From [Lactobacillus] rogosae (lineage in GTDB: Bacteria > Bacillota > Clostridia > Lachnospirales > Lachnospiraceae), in the NCBI GenBank assembly GCA_900112995.1, contig FONU01000010.1:1-64000 (forward strand): a DNA stretch of 64,000 nt, given 5' to 3'. Each line of letters begins with the position of its first letter. Within the stretch, counting starts at the first letter, position 1. Positions 8,093 to 16,829 of this stretch are shown piece after piece. The notes under the pieces were generated by a model. It searched no databases and had not been told where the DNA came from. It worked only from the letters and a program-made list of their open reading frames with translations. Position numbers and translations under genes: made by a program.

Positions 8093-8778
8093 ACAAGACA
8101 ATACCCCTGTTTCTTTCTTGTTTCTATCGCATCTTCGTATCCGAAATCCGAAAGCTTCGCTCTTAACCTGCTTATATTAACAGTGAGTGCATTATCATTA
8201 ATATATTCCTCGTTATCCCACAGTGCCGTCATAAGTTCATCTCTTGATACAATCTTTCCTATATTGTTAAGCAGACTTAAGAATATTATCATCTCATTCT
8301 TGGTAAGCACGAGCTCTTTCTCCCCACGGCTTAATGTTCCTTTCGCAGTATTAACAGCTGCTTGCCTATACTGGTATATTCCCTTCTCACCTGTATCTGC
8401 CTCACTGCTGTCCTGCTTTCTTGTCCTCTTTATTACAGCAGATATTCTAAGCATAAGTATTGTCGGGTTATATGGCTTGGTTATATAATCATCTGCCCCA
8501 TAGCTCATTGACAGCACCTCATCACTCTCTGATGTTCTACTCGTCACCATAATTACCGGTATATCCGCCTCTTTTCTTAACTTTCTTAATACAAGCTCTC
8601 CATTAAGCTCTGGAATGTTAATATCCAGAAGCACAAGATCTGGCTTTGATTTTATAATCTGTCCTGCCGTATCTGAAAATGTACTTATATATTCTGCCTC
8701 ATATCCTTCATTACGCAAAAGTTCAATAAGCTCATTTCGTAATACCTCATCATCCTCAACAACTAATATCCTGCTCAT
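8089..8778 (-). CDS. OmpR-family response regulator (BceR type)
   Basis: This 229-residue DNA-binding response regulator is partner of the adjacent intramembrane kinase. The receiver domain has the acidic pair at residues 9-10, the phosphoacceptor Asp52 in LVLLDINIP and the conserved lysine in DDYITKPYN. The C-terminal winged helix (about 130-229) contains LTKNEMIIFLSLL and NALTVNISRLRAKL. It is first gene of the module and overlaps the kinase by four bases. An in-frame ATG at 8778 has a GGAGAAG box. The likely target is the TTACA-N4-TGTAA site before the ABC genes. Confidence 0.93.
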   Translation of the reverse strand: MSRILVVEDDEVLRNELIELLRNEGYEAEYISTFSDTAGQIIKSKPDLVLLDINIPELNGELVLRKLRKEADIPVIMVTSRTSESDEVLSMSYGADDYITKPYNPTILMLRISAVIKRTRKQDSSEADTGEKGIYQYRQAAVNTAKGTLSRGEKELVLTKNEMIIFLSLLNNIGKIVSRDELMTALWDNEEYINDNALTVNISRLRAKLSDFGYEDAIETRKKQGYCLV

Positions 8779-8825
8779 TATTCTTCTCCATTTCCGCTCA
8801 CATTTCTGCCACGCTTATGTCACAC

Positions 8826-10166
8826 TTATATGTGGCTTTTACCTGCTTTAAAAATGTAATAAATAATCCCTGCCGCATCTGCTAAGAACCAGCCGATAGG
8901 AATAGCCACCCAAATTCCAATAACCCCGATTGCTGATATTCCAGATAAAGTGTATGCAAGCACAACTCTTGTTCCAAGTGATATCACTGTAAGCACAACT
9001 GACATCATCGGCTTATTGATTGCCCTGTAATAGCCATACAGCATAAATAATATTCCAATTCCTATATAAAATGTTCCCTCTATTCTAAGATACACAGCTC
9101 CCGCATTAATTACTTCCACGCTTGAATTATCAACAAATATACCCATAAATGTGTCTGCAAATCCACATACAACTGCACTTATGCACATGCAGAATATAAT
9201 AACGCTTACTACTGACTGCTTTATTCCTTTCTTAATACGCTGTCTCTGCCCTGCCCCGTAATTCTGTGCAACAAATACTGAAAACGCATTTCCAAAATCC
9301 TGTACCGGCATATATGCTATGGTATCTATCTTTACAGCCACTGCAAATGCTGCCATAATCACTGTACCAAAACTGTTTACTATTCCCTGTACGCATAATA
9401 TTCCAAAATTCATAACTGACTGCTGAAGACAGGTAAAGCCTGATAAAGAAAATATATTCGTTATATTCTCTTTATTAAACTGCATATCATCTTTATGTAT
9501 CCTGTATTCAGGATAAGCCGCAATCATATATATAAATATTCCTATTCCAGATATATACTGTGCTATCACTGTTGCTGCTGCCGCACCCTTAATTCCCATA
9601 TTAAAACCTGCCACAAACAATATATCTAAAAATATATTAAGCACAACAGACACTGATAGAAATACAAGGGGAACTACCGAGTTGCCAATTCCCCTTAATA
9701 TATTAGACACATAATTATATATGTATATTGCAATAAAACCTATAAACACATATATAAGATACTCTTTCATATCTCCGGCAATTTCATACGGAACCTGCAA
9801 AAGTAATATAATCTTATCAACTAATATATAGAACAATGCCATAATCACAACAGCAATTGCACCTATCATAGATGATGATAAGAATATTCCATTACGGATA
9901 GCCTTAACATCTTTTCTGCCATATGCCATAGACACAAATGAACTGCTGCCAAGACACAAGCCTATAATTACTGATGTAAGAAATGTCATAAGCGTATATG
10001 ACGAACCTACTGCCGCCAGTGCATTATCACCTACATATCGTCCAACAACCCACGTATCTACAAGATTGTAAAGCTGCTGTAATACATTTCCTAACATAAG
10101 AGGAAGTGCAAATCCCCATAAGCCTCTCGTTATATTTCCTTTTGTCAAATCCGTACTTCTTGCCAT
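8826..10166 (-). CDS. MATE-family efflux transporter
   Basis: This is a multidrug/Na+ or H+ antiporter of the MATE family: 446 residues, about twelve membrane segments, the usual size. The opening (DLTKGNITRGLWGFALPLMLGN, abbreviated as an N-terminal amphipathic stretch leading into the first helix) and the LYNLVDTWVVGRYVG segment are typical of Firmicutes MATE proteins related to MepA and NorM. It has its own gap on each side (47 bases to the response regulator, 77 to the permease), so it may be transcribed from upstream genes or alone. The substrate is not predictable. No regulator sits directly against it. Confidence 0.9.
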   Translation of the reverse strand: MARSTDLTKGNITRGLWGFALPLMLGNVLQQLYNLVDTWVVGRYVGDNALAAVGSSYTLMTFLTSVIIGLCLGSSSFVSMAYGRKDVKAIRNGIFLSSSMIGAIAVVIMALFYILVDKIILLLQVPYEIAGDMKEYLIYVFIGFIAIYIYNYVSNILRGIGNSVVPLVFLSVSVVLNIFLDILFVAGFNMGIKGAAAATVIAQYISGIGIFIYMIAAYPEYRIHKDDMQFNKENITNIFSLSGFTCLQQSVMNFGILCVQGIVNSFGTVIMAAFAVAVKIDTIAYMPVQDFGNAFSVFVAQNYGAGQRQRIKKGIKQSVVSVIIFCMCISAVVCGFADTFMGIFVDNSSVEVINAGAVYLRIEGTFYIGIGILFMLYGYYRAINKPMMSVVLTVISLGTRVVLAYTLSGISAIGVIGIWVAIPIGWFLADAAGIIYYIFKAGKSHI

Positions 10167-10243
10167 AATACTGCTCCTTAAGTAATTCTCTTGTAAAAAA
10201 GACTTCTTAAATAATAGTTACCAGAAATTAAGCTTTAAAATTA

Positions 10244-11074
10244 TTATTCAAGATTTAATTTCTTATCGAGTATATATATTGAGGCAACCACAAACGCAAT
10301 AAACATAACTACTGACACCACAACCGAACCTGTCATAATATGTCCGAATTCTTCAAACGTAAATGCCACATCACTTCCCGTTACAGATTCCTTAATCATC
10401 TCTTCAAACATATTACCATTCCCCTTTATTGGCGTAAGTAAAAGCACAATAACATTCAATATCTGTCCAACAATATACACTGCAATATATGTTACAAATG
10501 AGAATGCATCCCTGTTGCCATTGGCTGTATATCCCATACACATACAGAAAAAGAACATTGCATACATATATATCCCTGACAATATAATCAATATAATCAT
10601 CAATGTACAGAAGCTGCCTTTATATCCTAACACATTTAACTGCTCATTAATACTCTCTGGCACTCTCCATATCCAGTCCACCCTTGCAATTGATATACAT
10701 ACAGAAACAATAATCACTACAAAATTAACAAGATATATAATATATCCTGATATAAGCTTGCATACATATATAAGCCATACAGGAACTGGAAGTGTGTGGG
10801 TAAGATAGCCCTCATCTTTTAACGTGCTTCTTCTAAAATATAATATCACAAATACTATGCTTACAATAAATAAAACTACGCATACAATTACATAAACTGC
10901 TATCATAACCGGATATGCCACTGGTGTAATGCCATTATCCGGAACATATTCTGACAACATATGTAATGCCCAGCACCCAAATGCTGCAAGTAATGTAACT
11001 ATATATAATGCAATGTGTTTTTTAAATAATTCTTTCAAATCATATTTTATTAATCTGCCTGCTGTTAATAACAT
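10244..11074 (-). CDS. ABC transporter permease-like membrane protein (YtrABC-type operon)
   Basis: This 276-residue membrane protein has about six hydrophobic segments: after an amphipathic start (RLIKYDLKELFKKH) come helices near 24-40, 55-78, 100-128, 152-176, 188-212 and 245-268. It overlaps the stop of the upstream ATPase gene by ten bases and is the likely transmembrane partner of that ATPase. With the GntR regulator further upstream the arrangement matches YtrA-type operons, often induced by cell-envelope stress. Sequence alone does not tell whether it exports a compound or serves as a resistance factor. Confidence 0.75.
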   Translation of the reverse strand: MLLTAGRLIKYDLKELFKKHIALYIVTLLAAFGCWALHMLSEYVPDNGITPVAYPVMIAVYVIVCVVLFIVSIVFVILYFRRSTLKDEGYLTHTLPVPVWLIYVCKLISGYIIYLVNFVVIIVSVCISIARVDWIWRVPESINEQLNVLGYKGSFCTLMIILIILSGIYMYAMFFFCMCMGYTANGNRDAFSFVTYIAVYIVGQILNVIVLLLTPIKGNGNMFEEMIKESVTGSDVAFTFEEFGHIMTGSVVVSVVMFIAFVVASIYILDKKLNLE

Positions 11075-11766
11075 ACGAACACCTCCCTGAATAAAGCGTC
11101 AACACTCTTATTGTATTTGGTTCTTATATCATCAACTGACTCCTTAAGATATACCTCGCCCTGTTTTATAAATACAACCTCGTCAAGAACATTTTCTATA
11201 TCACTGATAAGATGTGTTGTTATAACAACTGTCGCATCTTCATTATAATTGCTTATTATTGTTCGTAAAATGTAGTCTCTTGCCGCAGGGTCAACACCTC
11301 CCATAGGCTCATCTAAAAGATACAGCTTTGCTTCCCTGCTCATAACAAGCACTATCTGCACCTTTTCCCTTGTTCCTTTAGAAAGTGACTTTATCTTATC
11401 CTGCTCATTAATTCCGAACTTCTCAAGCATATCAAGTGCTTTCTGCTTGGAAAAATCCTCATAGAAATCCGCAAAATAATCAACTGCTTCCTTTACCTTC
11501 ATAGATGGATTAAGGTATGTTCTTTCTGGAAGATATGACACTATCTTCTTAGTATTGACACCAACCAGATACCCATTAATTGTAATCTGTCCTGACGTTG
11601 GCTTAAGCACGCCTGCCATCATCTTAATAAGTGTACTCTTGCCACTTCCGTTAGGACCTAATATTCCTACAATCCTGCCACTTTCCAGGGAAAGTGACAG
11701 ATTATTCATAACCTTTTTCTTGCCGTAGCATTTACCTAATTCTTTAATCTCCACCAAATTGCTCAT
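11065..11766 (-). CDS. ABC transporter ATP-binding protein (YtrB type)
   Basis: This is a 233-residue cytoplasmic ATPase with Walker A GPNGSGKST (about 37-45), a Q-loop region around YLPERTYL and Walker B KLYLLDEPMGGVDP. The signature motif is SLSKGTREK rather than LSGGQ, which is common in this DrrA/YtrB-like group. It precedes and overlaps the permease gene, and follows the GntR regulator gene after 56 bases, so the three probably form one operon. Confidence 0.9.
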   Translation of the reverse strand: MSNLVEIKELGKCYGKKKVMNNLSLSLESGRIVGILGPNGSGKSTLIKMMAGVLKPTSGQITINGYLVGVNTKKIVSYLPERTYLNPSMKVKEAVDYFADFYEDFSKQKALDMLEKFGINEQDKIKSLSKGTREKVQIVLVMSREAKLYLLDEPMGGVDPAARDYILRTIISNYNEDATVVITTHLISDIENVLDEVVFIKQGEVYLKESVDDIRTKYNKSVDALFREVFVCY

Positions 11767-11822
11767 ATATCCTCCATTCCAAGATAAATTAAAGCACTGT
11801 TATAATTTCCCTGTTATAACTT

Positions 11823-12194
11823 TTATTCCTCTATACGGCTGATATATTCCTTATACTCTGCAATTGCTTCTTCTGGAGTAAAACCTATCTTTTTCATTCC
11901 ATTATAGAAGCTCTCACAAAGCTCCAGAGCCATATCCTGCTTTAACCTGTCTATCTGTTTACCTCTGTCTGCAACGAATCTTCCAGATGTTCTCTGTGAT
12001 TCAAGATAGCCTTCTCTTTCAAGCTCTGATAAAGCCTTCTGCATTGTGTTAGGATTAACTCCTGCCTCCAATGCCAGCTCCCTCACCGGCGGAATCTTAT
12101 CGCCAACCTCAAGCTTTCCGCTGGCTATCTGAACTTTAAAATGCTCCATTATTTGCAGATATATAGGGACATCGTTACTAAAGTTCCAACTCAT
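11823..12194 (-). CDS. GntR-family regulator, YtrA subfamily
   Basis: This is a short GntR-type repressor (123 residues). It has the N-terminal winged helix (VPIYLQIMEHFKVQIASGKL, then LALEAGVNPNTMQKALSELEREGYL) and only a brief C-terminal helical tail of about 40 residues, the size and shape of the YtrA subfamily, which typically controls its own ABC transporter operon. The start ATG at 12192-12194 follows an AGGAGGAATAAGTT ribosome binding site. A strong inverted repeat 80 bases upstream is its likely operator. The inducing signal is unknown; for relatives it is usually a cell-wall-active compound. Confidence 0.9.
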   Translation of the reverse strand: MSWNFSNDVPIYLQIMEHFKVQIASGKLEVGDKIPPVRELALEAGVNPNTMQKALSELEREGYLESQRTSGRFVADRGKQIDRLKQDMALELCESFYNGMKKIGFTPEEAIAEYKEYISRIEE

Positions 12195-12271
12195 AACTTA
12201 TTCCTCCTGCTTATAATCAATATTGATAATTCCCATATGGTAGTAATGCATAAACAATATATGCGCCTTAC

Positions 12272-12309
12272 ATTGTATTATTGTATTACTCTATTAGTAC
12301 AATAATACA
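12272..12309 (-). promoter_or_regulatory. Probable GntR (YtrA-type) operator and promoter
   Basis: TGTATTATTGTA at 12274-12285 and TACAATAATACA at 12298-12309 form a perfect 12-bp inverted repeat with a 12-base centre, upstream of the GntR gene. Minus-strand hexamers TTGTAC (12297-12302) and TACAAT (12272-12277) lie within the arms, so the operator probably overlaps the core promoter. There is no T-run, which argues against a terminator for the upstream HxlR gene. Confidence 0.6.
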
Positions 12310-12332
12310 CAGTTAATAAAATGTCAATATAT

Positions 12333-12686
12333 TTATTTATCATCTCTGTGCTCTCCGCCCCACTTGCACATTGCAACAAGAACCGGTACTAAAGACTTTC
12401 CTCTTTCTGACAGGCTGTACTCTACTTTTGGTGGAATTTGAGGATACTCTTTTCTTACAATAAGCCTGTCCGCCTCCATCTCCTTTAATGTGGCACTAAG
12501 TGTCTTATGTGATATATTTCCCATACATCTTTTAATCTCACTATACCTCATAACCTCCTTATGATTAGCCAGCCAGTACATAATCACAAGCTTATACTTC
12601 CCACTTATAAGCGACAAAGTATACCCAAAATCCGTATCACCAATCCCCTCCCCCGTCTGACAACACAAACTACACATCTCTTTCAT
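12333..12686 (-). CDS. HxlR-family regulator with an N-terminal cysteine cluster
   Basis: This is a 117-residue winged-helix regulator. The HxlR core is clear: LISGKYKLVIMYWLANH, MRYSEIKRCMGNISHKTLSATLKEME, and the wing VEYSLSERGKSL. The N-terminus MCSLCCQTGEG carries three cysteines (5, 8 and 9) where most family members have one, which could support thiol-based sensing. The start has an AGGAAGGAG box eight bases upstream. It is divergent from the cupin gene at 12988, a common arrangement for HxlR regulators and their targets, though a palindromic repeat lies between the two. A terminator-like hairpin with six T sits just before its ribosome binding site. Confidence 0.85.
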   Translation of the reverse strand: MKEMCSLCCQTGEGIGDTDFGYTLSLISGKYKLVIMYWLANHKEVMRYSEIKRCMGNISHKTLSATLKEMEADRLIVRKEYPQIPPKVEYSLSERGKSLVPVLVAMCKWGGEHRDDK

Positions 12687-12716
12687 AAATCCAACTCCTT
12701 CCTAAGTTATCAAAAA

Positions 12717-12820
12717 ACTAAGCGGCTGTCCTTTAGCCGCTTAGTACCGCTACGGTTTCAAGTAGCGAGAGCGTGCCCAGCGGTAATACAACACGTCCTC
12801 CACAACGTCCGTCCTCCATT
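12717..12820 (-). repeat. GC-rich palindromic repeat, copy A (inverted relative to copy B)
   Basis: This element is a near-identical inverted copy of 13665-13767. It begins with a perfect hairpin: ACTAAGCGGCT (12717-12727), a 7-base loop and AGCCGCTTAGT (12735-12745). On the minus strand this is followed by TTTTTTG, so this copy also has the form of an intrinsic terminator directed toward the HxlR gene. Beyond it lies a second segment with GCTAC/GTAGC and CCGC/GCGG arms (about 12747-12785). The sequence is far richer in G+C than the neighbouring genes. The remaining 12821-12987 contains the presumed cupin promoter region but no clear motif. Confidence 0.75.
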
Positions 12821-12987
12821 ACCCCTCCGCCAGAATTTTTTCACTCCACACCAACCTAAAGGAAAGTATATAACCTAAATGTGCGTACTTCCCATTTATA
12901 TAATTATAGGTTATATTCTAAATTGTAACAAGAATTATTATACAACCACACCTATTAGATGTACCCTATTCATCAGATTGGAGGATT

Positions 12988-13632
12988 ATGAAATTTAGTA
13001 TTGAAGAACTTCGCCCGACAAGAAATGGTATGACTATCTCAAGAGATTCCAAGCTTGGCAATTCTACCAAAGTAACTTACTTCTCTATGGGAAAGGATAC
13101 TTCCATAAGTCAGGAAAGCTATGACAGAATGACTATGTATATTGGAGCTTCTGGCTGGGGAGAATTCATTATTGGAGAAGAACCTAAGACTATTAAATTA
13201 CAGCCAGATGAACTACTTATTGTACCTGCTGGTACATTATGCGGAATGCAGACATCTAACGGAATTGTGTATACAGAGATTATATGTACAGGAAAGGATA
13301 TTAATATGAACGCTAACGTAAAAACTAATGAAGTATTTGCACTTAAGAACCTTATATCTTACGAAGAAGGCAGTATTGCCAATATGGATGTTGTAAGCAC
13401 TCCTGATATGAAGTATGTGCTTATGGCATTTGACGAAGGAACAGGTCTTACACCTCACAGAGCACCTGGTAATGCTATCGTATTTGCACTTGAAGGCAAG
13501 GCAACTATAGGATATGAAGGTAAAGATTATGAGCTTTCAGAAGGTGAATGTTTCCGTTTTGAAAAAAATGGACTTCATAGTGTGACAGCTAATGGAAAGT
13601 TTAAGATGGCGCTTTTACTTGTGTTAGAGTAA
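12988..13632 (+). CDS. Bicupin-domain protein of unknown substrate
   Basis: This cytoplasmic protein of 214 residues has two cupin-like halves. The first (about 30-95) contains the turn LQPDELLIVPAGTLCG. The second (about 140-212) is more typical: GLTPHRAPGNAIVFALEGKA followed by LSEGECFRFEKNGLHSVTA, with candidate metal ligands in the HRA and LHS histidines. The start ATG at 12988 follows ATTGGAGGATT. It is divergent from an HxlR regulator and is probably its target. Cupins of this kind often bind or detoxify small oxidised or electrophilic compounds; no precise reaction is assignable. The gene stands alone between two inverted copies of a palindromic repeat. Confidence 0.8.
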   Translation: MKFSIEELRPTRNGMTISRDSKLGNSTKVTYFSMGKDTSISQESYDRMTMYIGASGWGEFIIGEEPKTIKLQPDELLIVPAGTLCGMQTSNGIVYTEIICTGKDINMNANVKTNEVFALKNLISYEEGSIANMDVVSTPDMKYVLMAFDEGTGLTPHRAPGNAIVFALEGKATIGYEGKDYELSEGECFRFEKNGLHSVTANGKFKMALLLVLE

Positions 13633-13664
13633 TTCCAAAAAGCAGTGATGAATGACGGACAGCT

Positions 13665-13780
13665 ATTACTAACGGACGTTGCGAGGCTCTGCTATATTAC
13701 CGCTGGGCACGCTCCCGCTACTTGAAACCGCAGCGGATACTAAGCGGCTAAAGGACAGCCGCTAAGTACCGGCGGCTTCA
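13665..13780 (+). repeat. GC-rich palindromic repeat, copy B
   Basis: The core at about 13695-13767 matches the reverse complement of 12717-12788 with only a few differences; similarity extends weakly to about 13665. It contains the hairpin ACTAAGCGGCT (13739-13749) with AGCCGCTAAGT (13757-13767). It continues into ACCGGCGGCT, a block shared with the element at 32350-32462 (GCTAAGnACCGGCGGCT in both). The sequence between this element and 13918 shows nothing else I can identify. Confidence 0.75.
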
Positions 13781-13917
13781 ACAGTACCCAGCTTGCAATA
13801 TAGCATAGGCTCACAACTTGGTGCAGATTGTTGTGACGTGTGGACACTGTTCTTTGTAGATGAACTCTGTAGAGTGTTATGACTATATCGTATATTATTC
13901 GCTTTGGTATGATATTT

Positions 13918-13983
13918 AAAAATGCTCCTTTCCAGATGATTGGTGAATTGGGATTTACCTGTTAGCTGGATGGGAGCATTTTT
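13918..13983. terminator. Bidirectional terminator between the cupin and GLUG genes
   Basis: AAAAATGCTCC (13918-13928) pairs with GGAGCATTTTT (13973-13983), and TCCAG (13931-13935) with CTGGA (13966-13970). The plus strand ends in a T-run and the minus strand also ends in T residues, so it can stop transcripts from both converging genes. Confidence 0.7.
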
Positions 13984-14012
13984 TCATATCTTATATTGGC
14001 TTTTGTTTCTTA

Positions 14013-16829
14013 CTACTTACCTGTTGGTTTGGCTTTCTTGTGCTTTATTATTATTATTGTGGCAAGAAGTATTATGGCTATAGCGGCGGCTATGTAGTAG
14101 ATTATTTTGTTGGAGCTCTTGTGTATAAGGGCAAAATCGGCTTCGTATGGGATTACGGCTGTTATGTAACTGCCGTTCTTTTTCGCGTCTGCTTTGACCC
14201 AGTTGTTGCCGTCTTTATCTACATACCATATTTCATTGCTGCCATCACTATCTTCTACAAGAAAATGCCCTGTAACAGTATCCTGCTGGCTTGTGTGAGA
14301 GCTTAATATCTGCCAGCTATAAGCATATACTACATCTCCTGACAGACCGCTTATGTCACAAGTCCTGGTTACAAGCTTGTCATCGTTGTAGAACTTACCT
14401 TCTGCAAGGAATAATATTTTGCCATCTGCATTTTTCTCATTAGATGCAAGACTTTCTGTCCAGAGGTGATATTCTGCCTCAACAACTTTATTCTGTGTTA
14501 TAGGACTTACTGTAATATCTGCCGGCCATTCGCCATAATATCCGTCTTTCTTTGGTATTGATGGCAGGTCTGATGTTGTAATATTGCCATTGTAGGCTAT
14601 TACCTTAGTTCCAGCAACGTAATCATCAGCTTTAAATGTTATTGTTATCTGATGAAAGCCTTCTGGAATATTATCAAGTGACATAACATAATCATAAGTC
14701 ACCTTATCAGCAATACCGCTATAATTAATATCATCTATGCCGCCTAAAATGTCACTCACAAATATGTTATTTCTTACGCTTCCTTCTGAATCAGTAGTTC
14801 CGGCAATCACACCTTTTTTCTCACCATCACCGCTGATTGTTGCAATGGACACATTATTCTTAACTGTGTATCCCTGTCCGCATATTCCACCTGCATAACT
14901 GTCACTTTCAACATTGCAAAGGCTGTAATTATCTGATACTGAACTGACACTGTTACCAGCTATTCCACCTGCGTAATCACCAGTTTCAGACTTAACACTT
15001 CCATAGCCCTCGCAGCCATATATAAGTCCTAATTCCTGCAAACCAGTTATTCCGCCTGCACAATCTTTTCTGGAAGTAACCTCTCCATAATTAACACAGT
15101 ATATTACTATGTCATTGACTGTTGAACGGAGCTTGACATTTGTTGAACTTCTTAAATCCAGATCATACTCAGGGTCTACATCATATTCAATGTTCATAGT
15201 TCCTGTTATTCCACCTACATTAAGGTCACCGTATACAGTTCCCCTGTTCACTGATTTAGTTATAACACCGTCTGTATTCTTTGCATTTTCCGCCGTGGAA
15301 ATATCTTCTATATGACTGTCATCACTTGTAACAAGCTGTGCTGTATCATTCACTGTACTTCCTATATTGTTAATCTGTGAAGAAATGGTATTGATACTGT
15401 CAGAAATATTCTGTATCTGTTCATCAAGAACATTTACAATACCTTGAATATCTCCTGTAATATTGCCTGTTCCAAGCTGGTCTGACACATCTTTTACAAA
15501 GTCTTCTGCTGTATCACTCGAATCTGCCATTGTGTTACTGATGTCCTTAAGATTATCATTAATGATATCCCACTGCTCATCGATAGCATCTTTCTGGGAG
15601 TCTGATAAAATTTTATCATCCCCCTGAATGTCTTTTATCTTATTAAGTGCATTATTAATATTGTCAAAATACTCTCTTGTATCAGGGTTATCCTGCATAG
15701 AGTCAGATACTTCTTTTAAAGAGTCCGATAATACATCTGCATCTTCCTTATACTGGTTAGTAATGCTTTCTGCATAATCTCTTGTCTTAGATGAAGCACT
15801 GCTCATTGAATCTGACAAGCTGTTTAATGTATTGCTTATATTATTAACAGAGCCCTGAATTGTATCAATTCTGTCCTGTAAATATTCAGACTCTATATAA
15901 GGCTCTGCCTGTCCGACAATACCGCCGACATCTTTTCTGCCGTATATATCGCCTTCGTTGGTACAGTTAAGTATCTTTCCATTCTGGCTTCCTGCTATAC
16001 CACCAACATTATAACCTGTATGGTTATATCCAATTGTTCCATAATTTGTACACGATGAAATAACACCAGATGAATTACCTGCTATTCCACCCATATCGTT
16101 ACGGTCTACAACGTGCTGTGTAATATTAAATGTTCCAACATCAACTCCACCGACATCAAGTGATGAAGCTAATTCATCTGTATTAACGCGGCTTCTTGAT
16201 ACACATTCACTTATAAGTCCTTCATTCTTGCCAGCTATTCCACCTGTCTGGTTAGTTGCTGTAACAACAGCATCACTAAGACAGTTAGTTATATTAGCAC
16301 CCGGCTTATTAATTCCTGCAATCGCACCTACATATGTTGTACCATTGACTTTTCCATAAAATGTGCAGTTAGTTATTGTACCATAATTAACACCGGCAAT
16401 TCCTCCTATATTCTTCTGTGAACCAGATGTATTAACGCTTCCTGATACACTAAAATTGCATACATAAGCATTTTCTCCAAGGTAACGGAAAAAGCCATAA
16501 TCTGAACCCTTATAATCGACATTAAAGCTTCTTATAGTATGGTTAGCACCATCAAATGTTCCATCAAAATATGGTATTCCATTAAAATCTGTATTAGATA
16601 AATTGATATCTGTAGCAAGTCTTACTGTCCTGCCCCTGCTGTAACTGTCATATTTACAGTTATTGGCAAATTCAATAAGTTCCCTGGCACTGGAAATTAC
16701 TATAACATCACTGTCAGCTTCCTCTGCCTGTACCACATATGGAATAATATTTCCAAATGCCGCAAAGATAATGAGCAGTGACAGCATTACTGCAAGTATT
16801 TTATTAAATTTTGTATTAAGCTTTACCAT
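14013..16829 (-). CDS. Surface protein with GLUG repeats and a central coiled coil
   Basis: This 938-residue secreted protein is anchored at its C-terminus. A signal peptide (cleavage probably after VVQA, residue 35) is followed by a block of GLUG-type repeats at about 141-305, with units such as GGIAGVNYGTITNCTFYG and GGIAGNSSGVISSCTNYG. A long helical region of about 315-520 follows (repeated NISNTLNSL, DSMSSASS and DSLKEVSDSM patterns), then a second GLUG block at about 545-690. After a domain containing GYYGEWPADI comes a hydrophobic anchor (YYIAAAIAIILLATIIII) and a short basic tail; there is no LPXTG. Its start overlaps the MMPL stop (TAATG), so the two proteins are made together. The function is unknown; adhesion or a role in export is possible. 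Confidence 0.8.
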   Translation of the reverse strand: MVKLNTKFNKILAVMLSLLIIFAAFGNIIPYVVQAEEADSDVIVISSARELIEFANNCKYDSYSRGRTVRLATDINLSNTDFNGIPYFDGTFDGANHTIRSFNVDYKGSDYGFFRYLGENAYVCNFSVSGSVNTSGSQKNIGGIAGVNYGTITNCTFYGKVNGTTYVGAIAGINKPGANITNCLSDAVVTATNQTGGIAGKNEGLISECVSRSRVNTDELASSLDVGGVDVGTFNITQHVVDRNDMGGIAGNSSGVISSCTNYGTIGYNHTGYNVGGIAGSQNGKILNCTNEGDIYGRKDVGGIVGQAEPYIESEYLQDRIDTIQGSVNNISNTLNSLSDSMSSASSKTRDYAESITNQYKEDADVLSDSLKEVSDSMQDNPDTREYFDNINNALNKIKDIQGDDKILSDSQKDAIDEQWDIINDNLKDISNTMADSSDTAEDFVKDVSDQLGTGNITGDIQGIVNVLDEQIQNISDSINTISSQINNIGSTVNDTAQLVTSDDSHIEDISTAENAKNTDGVITKSVNRGTVYGDLNVGGITGTMNIEYDVDPEYDLDLRSSTNVKLRSTVNDIVIYCVNYGEVTSRKDCAGGITGLQELGLIYGCEGYGSVKSETGDYAGGIAGNSVSSVSDNYSLCNVESDSYAGGICGQGYTVKNNVSIATISGDGEKKGVIAGTTDSEGSVRNNIFVSDILGGIDDINYSGIADKVTYDYVMSLDNIPEGFHQITITFKADDYVAGTKVIAYNGNITTSDLPSIPKKDGYYGEWPADITVSPITQNKVVEAEYHLWTESLASNEKNADGKILFLAEGKFYNDDKLVTRTCDISGLSGDVVYAYSWQILSSHTSQQDTVTGHFLVEDSDGSNEIWYVDKDGNNWVKADAKKNGSYITAVIPYEADFALIHKSSNKIIYYIAAAIAIILLATIIIIKHKKAKPTGK

